19,314 bases of DNA from contig CAKTAG010000016.1 of assembly GCA_934527325.1 (NCBI GenBank), forward strand, positions 1 to 19,314. The letters are read 5' to 3'. Position 1 is the stretch's first letter. The number at the start of each line of letters is the position of its first letter. Below the pieces are notes generated by a model, which was not told the origin of the DNA, ran no database searches, and saw only the letters and a program-made list of their open reading frames with translations. Shown here piece by piece: positions 1-7,423 of the stretch. The position numbers and the translations under genes were made by a program. This stretch comes from an uncultured Candidatus Soleaferrea sp. (GTDB taxonomy: Bacteria > Bacillota > Clostridia > Oscillospirales > Ruminococcaceae).

Positions 1-80
1 AGTCAAGACCCTTTATTTTACACAACAAAAAATTTTGATTTTTAATTTAACCTATTAATCTAATTTTTTTAGTTGCGCAC

Positions 81-127
81 CAATAAAATATGGGCCGCTG
101 GCTTAGCCAGCGGCCCATATTTTATTG
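81..127 (-). terminator. Strong hairpin terminator after yebC
   Basis: A perfect inverted repeat with 22-base arms (81-102 and 106-127) and a three-base loop. Its core is very GC-rich (GGGCCGCTGGC), which stands out in this AT-rich sequence. The arm nearest the gene contains the yebC stop codon. On the minus strand the stem ends in an AT-rich run, as expected of an intrinsic terminator. It would close the metG-tatD-DUF975-yebC transcript. The symmetry would also allow it to work on the opposite strand. Confidence 0.85.
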
Positions 128-847
128 TTCCCAATTGTGCCACACATTTTGAACGTCGTCGTTGTCGTCTAAAATGTCTAATAGTTTTTCTAGTTTTAAA
201 GCAGCGTCATTATCGGTAATTTTTACTTCTGTAGATGGGATTTGGTTAATTTCGGCATCTATTATATTGTAATTTAATTTTTCTAAGTTATTTTTAACTT
301 CAAATAAATCCTCTGGGGAGGTGTATATTATAGCGTAATCATCATTAAAATCAATATCTTGAATATTTAAATTTAAACATTCATCCATAATGGTATCTTG
401 GGTTTTGCCATCTTCTAAAATAATAGTTATAACACCTTTTTTTTCAAATAAAAATGAAACACAACCAGTTTGGCCTAAATTGCCTCCGAATTTATCAAAA
501 TAATGCCTTAAATCCCCAGCAGTTCTGTTTCTATTATCTGTTAAAGTTTCTACTATAATAGCTACACCGTTTGGCCCGTAACCTTCGTAAATAATTTCTT
601 CATAGTTATTTTTATCGTTGCCACCAGCAGCTTTTTTTATAATGCGTTCAATGTTTTCGTTTGGAACATTATTAGCTTTAGCTTTTAATATAAGCTCTTT
701 TAACTTAGCATTAGATGTTGGGTCGGCACCAGATTCTTTTACAGCAACAGAAATTTCACGACCTATTTTTGTAAATATTTTAGCTCTTTGAGCGTCAGTT
801 TTTTCTTTTTTTCTTTTAATAGTACTCCATTTAGAATGTCCAGACAT
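122..847 (-). CDS. yebC: YebC/PmpR family protein
   Basis: A 241-residue protein of the YebC/PmpR family. Members have been described as transcriptional regulators, and more recently as translation factors that relieve ribosome stalling at proline-rich stretches. The start is the family signature MSGHSKWSTIK, followed by the conserved RAKIFTK segment and the middle-domain motif EGYGPNGVAI. Length is normal. An in-frame GTG three codons upstream (856) lies only one base from the AGAGG ribosome binding site, whereas the ATG at 847 is about ten bases away, so 847 is preferred. It is the last gene of the minus-strand operon, 46 bases after the DUF975 gene, and its stop codon lies inside the terminator hairpin. 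The family assignment is firm; the exact role here is inferred. Confidence 0.95.
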   Translation of the reverse strand: MSGHSKWSTIKRKKEKTDAQRAKIFTKIGREISVAVKESGADPTSNAKLKELILKAKANNVPNENIERIIKKAAGGNDKNNYEEIIYEGYGPNGVAIIVETLTDNRNRTAGDLRHYFDKFGGNLGQTGCVSFLFEKKGVITIILEDGKTQDTIMDECLNLNIQDIDFNDDYAIIYTSPEDLFEVKNNLEKLNYNIIDAEINQIPSTEVKITDNDAALKLEKLLDILDDNDDVQNVWHNWEQ

Positions 848-893
848 TTTTTTCACACCTCTTTATATAGTTGATTTTTTTATAAATTTTTAC

Positions 894-1724
894 TTAATCA
901 TTTTCTTGTATAGTATTTTTGTAACTTTCTACTAAGTACCTAGAATACAAAGTTAAAGATATTTTAATATATGGAAAAACAAAAAATATTGGAATAATAA
1001 GAATACAAGAAAGAATCCAGCCAGAAAAAGATAGCAACAATAATATAAAATCTATTTTTTTGCCATTCATTATTTTTATAGAAAGTTTTATGGCTTGCCT
1101 TACTTTTGTGCATTCACCAGAAACTATTAAGTACCTAGTTAAAAAATACCGTTGAAGGAATATAATACATATTATTATTGAAACTATAGCCAATAGCAAC
1201 GAGAGTATATAGCCAAAATTAATTAAAATGCTGTCATAAACATCGTGTTGGTAAATTGTTGCATATGTAGACCACCAACCTATTACAATAGATGGTAATA
1301 ATAATATACTAACCCAAAAAAATTTCCGTATAAAAATTTGAATAGATATACACCAACTTTTAAGTATTTTTTTTAAAGTGGAATAATAGTTAAAAATAAT
1401 ATAAAAATCATTATCCATGCCATGAATTGTAGAATAATTCCAAAATAAATCACCGGTTTTTAAAATAGAAAATATTGCAAAATATACTAAACTTATTATT
1501 GCCGAAGCTATAACAAGTGTTGGTAAACACTCTATTTGAACAATAATATTGTCATCAATTATTAATTTGGTATTATTTACACTTAGTAAAGCGTAAACAA
1601 ATGTTTCTATTATAAAACACATTAAAAATATTGTTAGCCATACCAATGTTATACCAATTACTTTTAGCCAATTAGATTTTAAAGCTAATAAAGAATCTGA
1701 TTTTATATTTTTATTTAAACTCAT
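894..1724 (-). CDS. DUF975-type integral membrane protein
   Basis: A 276-residue polytopic membrane protein with about five hydrophobic segments (residues 22-48, 67-88, 136-152, 168-190 and 226-252). The N-terminal pattern (basic, then ALKSNWLKVIG), the later AIKLSIKIMNGKK stretch, and the final helix with SFSGWIL ending at PYIKISLTLYSRY all resemble the DUF975 family. In that family a 'MxGxK...LSFxGW...PY...FY' pattern marks the last helix. Function is unknown; these are inner-membrane proteins of Firmicutes. It starts 15 bases after tatD ends and is probably cotranscribed with metG-tatD-yebC. The family call rests on motif memory and could be a relative rather than a strict member. Confidence 0.7.
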   Translation of the reverse strand: MSLNKNIKSDSLLALKSNWLKVIGITLVWLTIFLMCFIIETFVYALLSVNNTKLIIDDNIIVQIECLPTLVIASAIISLVYFAIFSILKTGDLFWNYSTIHGMDNDFYIIFNYYSTLKKILKSWCISIQIFIRKFFWVSILLLPSIVIGWWSTYATIYQHDVYDSILINFGYILSLLLAIVSIIICIIFLQRYFLTRYLIVSGECTKVRQAIKLSIKIMNGKKIDFILLLLSFSGWILSCILIIPIFFVFPYIKISLTLYSRYLVESYKNTIQEND

Positions 1725-1739
1725 TGTTGTAACACACTC

Positions 1740-2507
1740 CTATTCTATATTAAACAAATTACAAGTGTTAAAATTTGTTTTGTTTGCAACTTCCTGAAGT
1801 GGAATGTTTTTTATAGTTGCTATTTTTTCTATTATAGATGGTAACATAGTTGAATTACATATCTGCCCACGAAATGGTTCGGGAGCCATATATGGACAAT
1901 CTGTTTCTATTAAGATTTTTTCAATTGGAGTAGCGTATATAATTTTAGAGTGTTTGGTATTATTTTTAAATGTTATAACTCCTGTAAAACCAAGGTGGTA
2001 ACCCATTTTAATTAATATTTCAGCAGTTTCGCAGCTGCTAGAAAAGCAATGAATAACGCCACGTAATTTAAAATTTTTTAATATTTCTATTGTGTCTTGG
2101 TCTGCTTCCCTAGAATGAATAATAACGGGCATGTTAAGCTCATAAGCCAGTGATAGTTGTTCTTTAAAAAATTTTTTTTGAATATCACTTGTATAAGAAC
2201 CGTAATGGTAATCTAAACCTATTTCACCTATAGCAACTACTTTTTTTTCTTTTAGTAAGTTTTCTAATTGGTATAAATAATTAGGTGGTAGGTTGTTAAC
2301 TTCAAGCGGGTGAATTCCAACAGAAGAATATATGTAATTATAATTTTTAGAAAGTTCAACGCTTTCATAAGATTCTTTAATATTTGAGCCTACATTTATA
2401 ATTTTGGTTATTCCCTTGGTGGGCAAAGTGTTTAAAAGCTGTTCGCGGTTGGTGTCAAATTTTTTATCGTTATAGTGAGCGTGAGAGTCAAATATATTAG
2501 TTACCAT
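1740..2507 (-). CDS. tatD: TatD family metal-dependent deoxyribonuclease
   Basis: A 255-residue TIM-barrel hydrolase of the TatD family (YcfH/YabD type), metal-dependent 3'-5' DNases of the cytoplasm. All expected metal ligands are visible: H9 and H11 in the opening SHAH motif, E95 in GEIGLDYHYG, H131 in IIHSREA, H153 in VIHCFSS, and D203 in IETDCPYMAPEP. Length is normal. The ATG overlaps the metG stop codon by one base (TAATG), which implies translational coupling. The metG-tatD pair is a common arrangement in Firmicutes and supports both calls. Confidence 0.95.
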   Translation of the reverse strand: MVTNIFDSHAHYNDKKFDTNREQLLNTLPTKGITKIINVGSNIKESYESVELSKNYNYIYSSVGIHPLEVNNLPPNYLYQLENLLKEKKVVAIGEIGLDYHYGSYTSDIQKKFFKEQLSLAYELNMPVIIHSREADQDTIEILKNFKLRGVIHCFSSSCETAEILIKMGYHLGFTGVITFKNNTKHSKIIYATPIEKILIETDCPYMAPEPFRGQICNSTMLPSIIEKIATIKNIPLQEVANKTNFNTCNLFNIE

Positions 2508-4048
2508 TATTTTTTGTTGTCTATTCTTGGGAATAGAAGCTCCTTTTTACCAGTTTTAAAAGCTTTATCTAGTAATCCCCAGTCTTTAGTATTTTCCCAG
2601 TTTAATATATCGTTAGGCATGTTAAATTGCATTTGAATTTTTTTAGATGTTTCTGGCATAAAAGGGGATATTAAAATAGATATTATTCTTATTGATTCAG
2701 AAAGGTTATATAAAACGCATGCTAAGCGTTCTTTTTCATTTTCTGATTTGGCTAAAACCCATGGAGATGTTTCATCTATATATTTATTAGCACGAGAAAC
2801 AATTTTAAATATTTGTGCAAGAGCGTTAGAAAATTGTAGGTTTTCTAAATGTTGTTCTACAATAAGTTTAGATTCTAAACAAGTAGAAATTAAGTCATTA
2901 TCAATGTTGTTTGATTGGTGAGAACTAATAACAGTACCGTTGAAGTATTTTTCTACCATAGAAACAGTTCTAGAAATTAAATTACCCAAGTCGTTAGCTA
3001 AATCAGAATTAATTCTGTTAATTAATGCTTGGTTATCAAAATTACTATCTGAACCAAAGGGAATTTCTCTTAAAAGAAAATACCTTATAGCATCTGCACT
3101 GTACATATTGCAAAGGGCAACAGGGTCAACTACGTTGCCTTTAGATTTTGACATTTTATCACCATCAAACAATAACCAACCGTGCCCAAATATTTTTTTG
3201 GGTAAGGGCAAATCTAAAGCCATTAACATCGCTGGCCATATAATAGCATGGAACCTAACAATTTCTTTAGCCATAAGGTGAATATCACAAGGCCAATATT
3301 CGTTAAAATCGTTGTATTGATTATTTTTATACCCTAAAGCAGTTATATAGTTAGTTAAAGCATCAACCCAAACATAAATTACGTGTTTATCATCAAAAGG
3401 TACAGGAACACCCCATTTAAATGATGACCTTGAAACGCATAGATCTTCTAACCCAGGTTTAATAAAATTATTAATCATTTCATTCATTCTAGATGTAGGT
3501 TGTATAAAATCTGGGTTGTTTTCATATAGCTCTAATAGCTTGTTAGAATATTCGCTTAATTTAAAAAAGTAAGCTTCTTCGGTAGCATCTGTAACTTCAC
3601 GGCCACAATCTGGGCATTTTCCATTTTTAAGTTGGCTTTCGGTCCAAAAAGCTTCGCAAGGTGAGCAATATTTCCCGGAATATACACCTTTATAAATTTT
3701 ACCTTTATTATATAGTTCTTGAAATATTTTTTGAACACTTTCCATATGGTAATCGTCGGTTGTTCTAATAAATCTGTTATAAGATATGTTCATTATTTCC
3801 CAAAGGCTTTTGATTGATTTTACAATGTTATCTACATATGCTTTTGGGGCAGTTCCAGCTTTGGTTGCAATAGTTTCTATTTTTTGCCCATGTTCATCTG
3901 TGCCGGTTAAAAACATTACGTCAAAACCACGTAATCTTTTATATCTTGCTATAGTATCTGCGGCAACAGTTGTGTAAGTGTGCCCTATATGTAGTTTATT
4001 GGAAGGGAAATATATAGGTGTAGTAATGTAAAATTTTTTATTATTCAT
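2507..4048 (-). CDS. metG: Methionyl-tRNA synthetase, short form
   Basis: Methionine-tRNA ligase of 513 residues, which charges tRNA-Met with methionine in the cytoplasm. It has the class I signatures HIGH (residues 20-23) and KMSKS (298-302). A four-cysteine zinc knuckle is present (CSPC at 128-131 and CPDC at 145-148). The anticodon-binding helical domain follows and ends near residue 513. The C-terminal tRNA-binding (EMAP/Trbp111-like) extension found in the roughly 650-residue Bacillus and Escherichia enzymes is absent. The start is the ATG at 4048, which has AGGAGG eight bases upstream; an in-frame TTG at 4069 lies upstream of that site and is rejected. It is the first gene of the operon. 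Confidence 0.96.
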   Translation of the reverse strand: MNNKKFYITTPIYFPSNKLHIGHTYTTVAADTIARYKRLRGFDVMFLTGTDEHGQKIETIATKAGTAPKAYVDNIVKSIKSLWEIMNISYNRFIRTTDDYHMESVQKIFQELYNKGKIYKGVYSGKYCSPCEAFWTESQLKNGKCPDCGREVTDATEEAYFFKLSEYSNKLLELYENNPDFIQPTSRMNEMINNFIKPGLEDLCVSRSSFKWGVPVPFDDKHVIYVWVDALTNYITALGYKNNQYNDFNEYWPCDIHLMAKEIVRFHAIIWPAMLMALDLPLPKKIFGHGWLLFDGDKMSKSKGNVVDPVALCNMYSADAIRYFLLREIPFGSDSNFDNQALINRINSDLANDLGNLISRTVSMVEKYFNGTVISSHQSNNIDNDLISTCLESKLIVEQHLENLQFSNALAQIFKIVSRANKYIDETSPWVLAKSENEKERLACVLYNLSESIRIISILISPFMPETSKKIQMQFNMPNDILNWENTKDWGLLDKAFKTGKKELLFPRIDNKK

Positions 4049-4123
4049 TAATAAACCTCCTAAGTGCAATGTAAATTATAATTTAAAATAGTACGTAAAT
4101 TATTAAATCTTAAATATGAAAAT

Positions 4124-4152
4124 ATTATACCATAAAATAAAAAAAAAGTATA
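4124..4152 (-). promoter_or_regulatory. Extended -10 promoter for the metG operon
   Basis: On the minus strand TATAAT (4129-4124) is preceded by TGG, giving the extended -10 form TGnTATAAT. The -35 position 17 bases upstream (TATACT) matches poorly, which fits an extended -10 promoter. It lies about 76 bases before the metG start. Confidence 0.6.
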
Positions 4153-4222
4153 GGTTAAAAAAGTTGTTTTGAGTGATATAGTAAAAAATAGTAAATTTTA
4201 CATAAAATTTTTATAGGCATAA

Positions 4223-4265
4223 AAGTAGTCGCCGCATAAATAAAAATTATAATTGGCGACGACTT
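4223..4265 (-). terminator. Hairpin terminator after the nucleotidyltransferase fusion gene
   Basis: Inverted repeat with 11-base arms (4223-4233 and 4255-4265) and one mismatch, enclosing a 21-base AT-rich loop. It lies about 30 bases past the end of the gene that stops at 4297. The long loop makes it weaker than the other terminators in the window. Confidence 0.6.
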
Positions 4266-4296
4266 ATTGTACATATTATTATTAATTTAAGGTGAG

Positions 4297-6615
4297 CTAT
4301 TGTTTTGCTTGTTCAATTATTTGGCTAACATGGTTGCAAATTTCTTTAGCAAATTCTGCTTTATATGCTTCTGCCAAAATAGTTAAACCGTTACCTTTTT
4401 TTAATGGTTTAATTAAAGCGCTACCGTTTTTGTAGTTAATTAAAATTCCTTCGGATGTATTGTAGGTATTGTTGTTGGGGGAAATTTTTCTTAATATGCT
4501 GGTTATATTGTTGTCGCAAGGTATAGTTTTTAAAGACGTTTCAAATTCTGGAATAATATCTTTTATTTGTTTTATAGATTTTTGGGAATTTTTTAAGAAA
4601 GATAAAAATTTAATTGTTAGCATTAAAGCGTCTCTAACCCATGCTTGTTTTTTTGCTATTGTTCTGGCAGCTTCATCAGATTTATCAGCGGGACATTTAA
4701 AATATCTAAACACTTTAGAGTTATAGCTTTCTGCTATTTTGTTTATAATTTGTGGTGCATCTACTGGAATAGAAATATTATACCCTTTTTCAAATTCTTC
4801 TAAACAACAAGCGCAAACAACTTGCCAATGTGTTAAGCTGCTGTAGTTTAGGTTGCGGTTATTGATAGTTAGTTTTGTTCCGGCTGGGTTTATGTTTATT
4901 ATTGTGTCTTTGCTTAGCTCTGCGCCAAGGTTAGTTAAAATATTGTTCATTGTTGATTCTATTAATGGATTTTTAGACTTTACAATTGCTTTTAAACCTC
5001 TTAAGCCAAAAGGGGCTTGAGCTTTTAAAAAATTTGCATATAACCCTTTAATTCCAGACATATCAATTTGAGGAGGGAAGTCATTCCATCTACATCTGTT
5101 GTATTCTCCGTTTGCAATAGTAGCTTCTAAAGCTCTTTCAATATGGCGGGTGGCTGGTAGACCACCTTCAGAAAATATTTTTATTGTACCCGTTTTTTCT
5201 CCATTAATAAATACACCAAGTTTTAAATTGCAAAATGCCATTCCATATAAAAATAAAGATTCAAAATTATCTCCAAAATTCCAAACTTGTGTTCCGGTAG
5301 ATTGAATGCCGGCTATTAATGAACTTTTTAAATTTATAGCAAATGGAGTGTTGTTGGAACCTACAGCAATAGTAGAATCGCCAGTAATGCTTCCAAGCGC
5401 ACTGCCTACTTTTGCAAGAAATTCTGGGGTTAATTCTGTTCCAGCTTCACCTGTGATGCCATCGTCATCAATGTATTCCCTTTTAGCGGAAGAATATTTT
5501 ATATTATCTGTTATAATTATATTATCCTCTATAAATTTTTGTGGCCATATTTTTATGTTAGGGTAAACTGTAACAGAATTACCTATAACGGAATTGAACC
5601 CTATAGTGCTACCTTCAAATAGGTGGCAATCTTTTTTTATTGTTGCCCCGCTGCATACAATAGAATCTATTAAAGAAGAACGATCATCAATTAGTGCTCT
5701 TTCCTGAATATTGCTTCCTTTTATTTTAGAATTTTCGCCAATAATGCAGTTATCTTCTAACACAGAGTTAGGCCCAATTATAGCTCCTGTTTCTATTTTT
5801 ACATTTTCGCCTATATAAACAGGCGGAATTATTTTGTATAGTCCATGAGGTTTAGATGATTTAAATATATTTCCATCGTTGTTGAATTGGTTAAATATGT
5901 TACATTTTACTTTTTTATTTAATATATCTTTTTGGCAATTTAAAAAAGATCTCAAATCACCAATATCACACCAGTAAGAATTACTTTTAAAGGCCATTAA
6001 TTTCATATTATTTTTTAACATTAATGGAAAAACATCTTTTGCAAAATCAAATTCTTGGTTATTAGGTATAAGGCTTAAAACTTTAGGGTTTAGAATGTAT
6101 ATTCCTGTGTTAGCGGTATCTGTATTAACTTGGGAATAGCTAGGTTTTTCAATAAACCCTTTTATGTTATTTTCGTTATCTATGTTTACTAATCCATATT
6201 CTCTGGGGTCGGCTACACTTTTAACTATTACAGTTGCATAAGCTAAGTTTTTTTTGTGAAATTCTATTGCTGCAGATAAATCACAATCGGTGATAGCGTC
6301 ACCACTTATTACAATAAAATCATCTGTTATATTTTTAGAGGCGTTTTTCACACTACCTGCTGTACCTAATGGTGAAAGTTCTTCAAAAAATTCTAAATTA
6401 ATATTTTTATATTTTTTGTTTGGAAAGTGCTCTATAATATATTGAGATAAATATTTTACAGTTATTCCAGCAGATGAGATATTGTGTTTTTGTAACAGTT
6501 CTAAAATGTATTGTAGTATTGGTTTGCCGCAAAGTTTGGTCATTGGTTTTGGAATATTGCAAGTTAAAGGTCTTAACCTAGAACCTTTACCACCTGCCAT
6601 AATTATAGCATGCAT
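4297..6615 (-). CDS. Sugar-phosphate nucleotidyltransferase / hexapeptide / degenerate phosphomannomutase fusion
   Basis: A 772-residue three-part protein. Residues 1-235 form an RmlA/GlmU-like nucleotidyltransferase: MAGGKGSRLRPLT with KPM at the start, SGDAITD as the metal-binding DxD-like region, and GFIEKP in the middle. Residues 260-360 form a left-handed beta-helix of hexapeptide repeats (IGENVKIETGAIIGPNS and similar). Residues 385-765 follow the phosphomannomutase fold. In that domain the usual TASHNP phosphoserine loop is replaced by INGEKTGTIKIF (470-481). The metal-binding DGDADR is replaced by NPAGTK (about 576-581). The mutase half therefore looks inactive. This architecture is known in Firmicutes and is often annotated as mannose-1-phosphate guanylyltransferase; a role in cell-surface sugar-nucleotide supply is likely, but the sugar is not determined. 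AAAGGAG lies nine bases before the ATG. Confidence 0.88.
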   Translation of the reverse strand: MHAIIMAGGKGSRLRPLTCNIPKPMTKLCGKPILQYILELLQKHNISSAGITVKYLSQYIIEHFPNKKYKNINLEFFEELSPLGTAGSVKNASKNITDDFIVISGDAITDCDLSAAIEFHKKNLAYATVIVKSVADPREYGLVNIDNENNIKGFIEKPSYSQVNTDTANTGIYILNPKVLSLIPNNQEFDFAKDVFPLMLKNNMKLMAFKSNSYWCDIGDLRSFLNCQKDILNKKVKCNIFNQFNNDGNIFKSSKPHGLYKIIPPVYIGENVKIETGAIIGPNSVLEDNCIIGENSKIKGSNIQERALIDDRSSLIDSIVCSGATIKKDCHLFEGSTIGFNSVIGNSVTVYPNIKIWPQKFIEDNIIITDNIKYSSAKREYIDDDGITGEAGTELTPEFLAKVGSALGSITGDSTIAVGSNNTPFAINLKSSLIAGIQSTGTQVWNFGDNFESLFLYGMAFCNLKLGVFINGEKTGTIKIFSEGGLPATRHIERALEATIANGEYNRCRWNDFPPQIDMSGIKGLYANFLKAQAPFGLRGLKAIVKSKNPLIESTMNNILTNLGAELSKDTIININPAGTKLTINNRNLNYSSLTHWQVVCACCLEEFEKGYNISIPVDAPQIINKIAESYNSKVFRYFKCPADKSDEAARTIAKKQAWVRDALMLTIKFLSFLKNSQKSIKQIKDIIPEFETSLKTIPCDNNITSILRKISPNNNTYNTSEGILINYKNGSALIKPLKKGNGLTILAEAYKAEFAKEICNHVSQIIEQAKQ

Positions 6616-6642
6616 TGTTGTTTACTCCTTTAAATTTTTTTA

Positions 6643-6680
6643 TTTATAAAACCCCACGGGGTAACGTGGGGTTTTATAAA
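6643..6680 (-). terminator. Hairpin terminator after the CotF-like gene
   Basis: Perfect 16-base arms (6643-6658 and 6665-6680) with a six-base loop and a CCCCACG core. It begins four bases past the stop of the coat gene at 6684 and lies just before the ribosome binding site of the downstream nucleotidyltransferase gene. Expression of that gene must therefore come from readthrough or from a promoter inside this short gap; none is obvious. Confidence 0.8.
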
Positions 6681-6683
6681 TAA

Positions 6684-6986
6684 TTAGTTGTTGTTGAATT
6701 TTTGTTTAGCTTGTGAAATTTTTTGCTGTTCTGCTGGTTGGGTAGGGTACCAACCGCGTTTATTCATTTCAGAAAAAACTTCAAATTGTATTTGATGTTC
6801 TTCATTTAAAATGTTCATAAATTCGTTTTTTACAGATGGGTTAGAACATTCGTTAGCGAATGTGTTATAATTTTCTGTTGCAAATTTTTGTGAAGAAAGG
6901 GCATCGGTTAATATTTCTTTTTCTCCAAAAGAATTAGAATTAAAGTAATTGTTTAATTGGTTGTTGTTATTAAAATTTGTTGGCAT
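6684..6986 (-). CDS. CotF-like spore coat protein
   Basis: A 100-residue protein of the Coat F (CotF) family. After an Asn-rich N-terminal tail (residues 1-18), residues 25-82 follow the family pattern: LTDALSSQKF, YNTFANEC, then EEHQIQFEVFSEMNKRGWYP. The family fold is a ferritin-like helical bundle. CotF proteins are structural or scaffold components of the spore coat made in the mother cell. AAGGAGG sits seven bases before the ATG. It lies 36 bases after the other small coat gene and is probably cotranscribed with it. The family call is good; presence in the spore coat is inferred from the family. Confidence 0.85.
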   Translation of the reverse strand: MPTNFNNNNQLNNYFNSNSFGEKEILTDALSSQKFATENYNTFANECSNPSVKNEFMNILNEEHQIQFEVFSEMNKRGWYPTQPAEQQKISQAKQKFNNN

Positions 6987-7022
6987 TTAATTTCCTCCTT
7001 TTTTAACTTATAATAGTTAGTT

Positions 7023-7208
7023 TTAATTTAATTGGTTTAATAGTCTATCGTAGTGGTTTTGATGTTTAGATGCAATTTGTTCACATTTTGTTTTAATTTG
7101 AGGGTCTGTACTTGCTTGAGCGTAAAGTTGATATTTTTTTATTAAAATTTGTTCGCTAGATAATTGGTCTTCGATGGCAGATAATTCTTTAGCAGTTAAA
7201 TTGGCCAT
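7023..7208 (-). CDS. Small CotF-like spore coat protein
   Basis: A 61-residue helical protein starting MANLTAKELSAIEDQLSSEQ and continuing through KKYQLYAQASTDPQIK to KHQNHYDRLLNQLN. This matches the short CotF-like coat proteins of clostridia, which are little more than one two-helix unit of the CotF bundle. The ATG at 7208 has AAAGGAG at a suitable distance; an upstream in-frame start at 7247 has no ribosome binding site in the right place. No clear sigma-A promoter precedes it, which would suit transcription by a sporulation sigma factor, though no such site could be assigned with confidence. It is divergent from the secreted-protein gene at 7424. Confidence 0.75.
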   Translation of the reverse strand: MANLTAKELSAIEDQLSSEQILIKKYQLYAQASTDPQIKTKCEQIASKHQNHYDRLLNQLN

Positions 7209-7332
7209 ATAAAAATCTCCTTTATAAAATAATTTTTTTGATATCATTATTATTTATCATTTCCAATTTTTTATTCATTAAAAAACTATATTTTATTAAT
7301 TAATAATTCTAAAAAAAATGTTTATTTTTTTG

Positions 7333-7361
7333 TTGACAACATTGGTTTTCAAGGTTATAAT
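7333..7361 (+). promoter_or_regulatory. Perfect-consensus sigma-A promoter
   Basis: TTGACA at 7333-7338 and TATAAT at 7356-7361 are separated by exactly 17 bases, so both hexamers match consensus completely. It drives the secreted-protein gene, with an untranslated leader of roughly 55 bases ending in a strong TGGAGGT ribosome binding site. Predicted to be very active. Confidence 0.9.
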
Positions 7362-7423
7362 ATAAATTATAAATAGTAATTTGAATATAATTTTTGAAAG
7401 TTAATTTTCTGTGGAGGTAAAAA

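Noticed and set aside
1..80. Left-edge AT-rich segment as part of a gene or promoter
   Set aside because: No coding frame of note, no promoter pair, and no RNA-like structure before the yebC terminator.
7209..7332. Sporulation sigma-factor promoter before the small coat gene
   Set aside because: The region is almost entirely A and T, and no convincing sigma-E or sigma-K -35/-10 pair could be fixed by eye.
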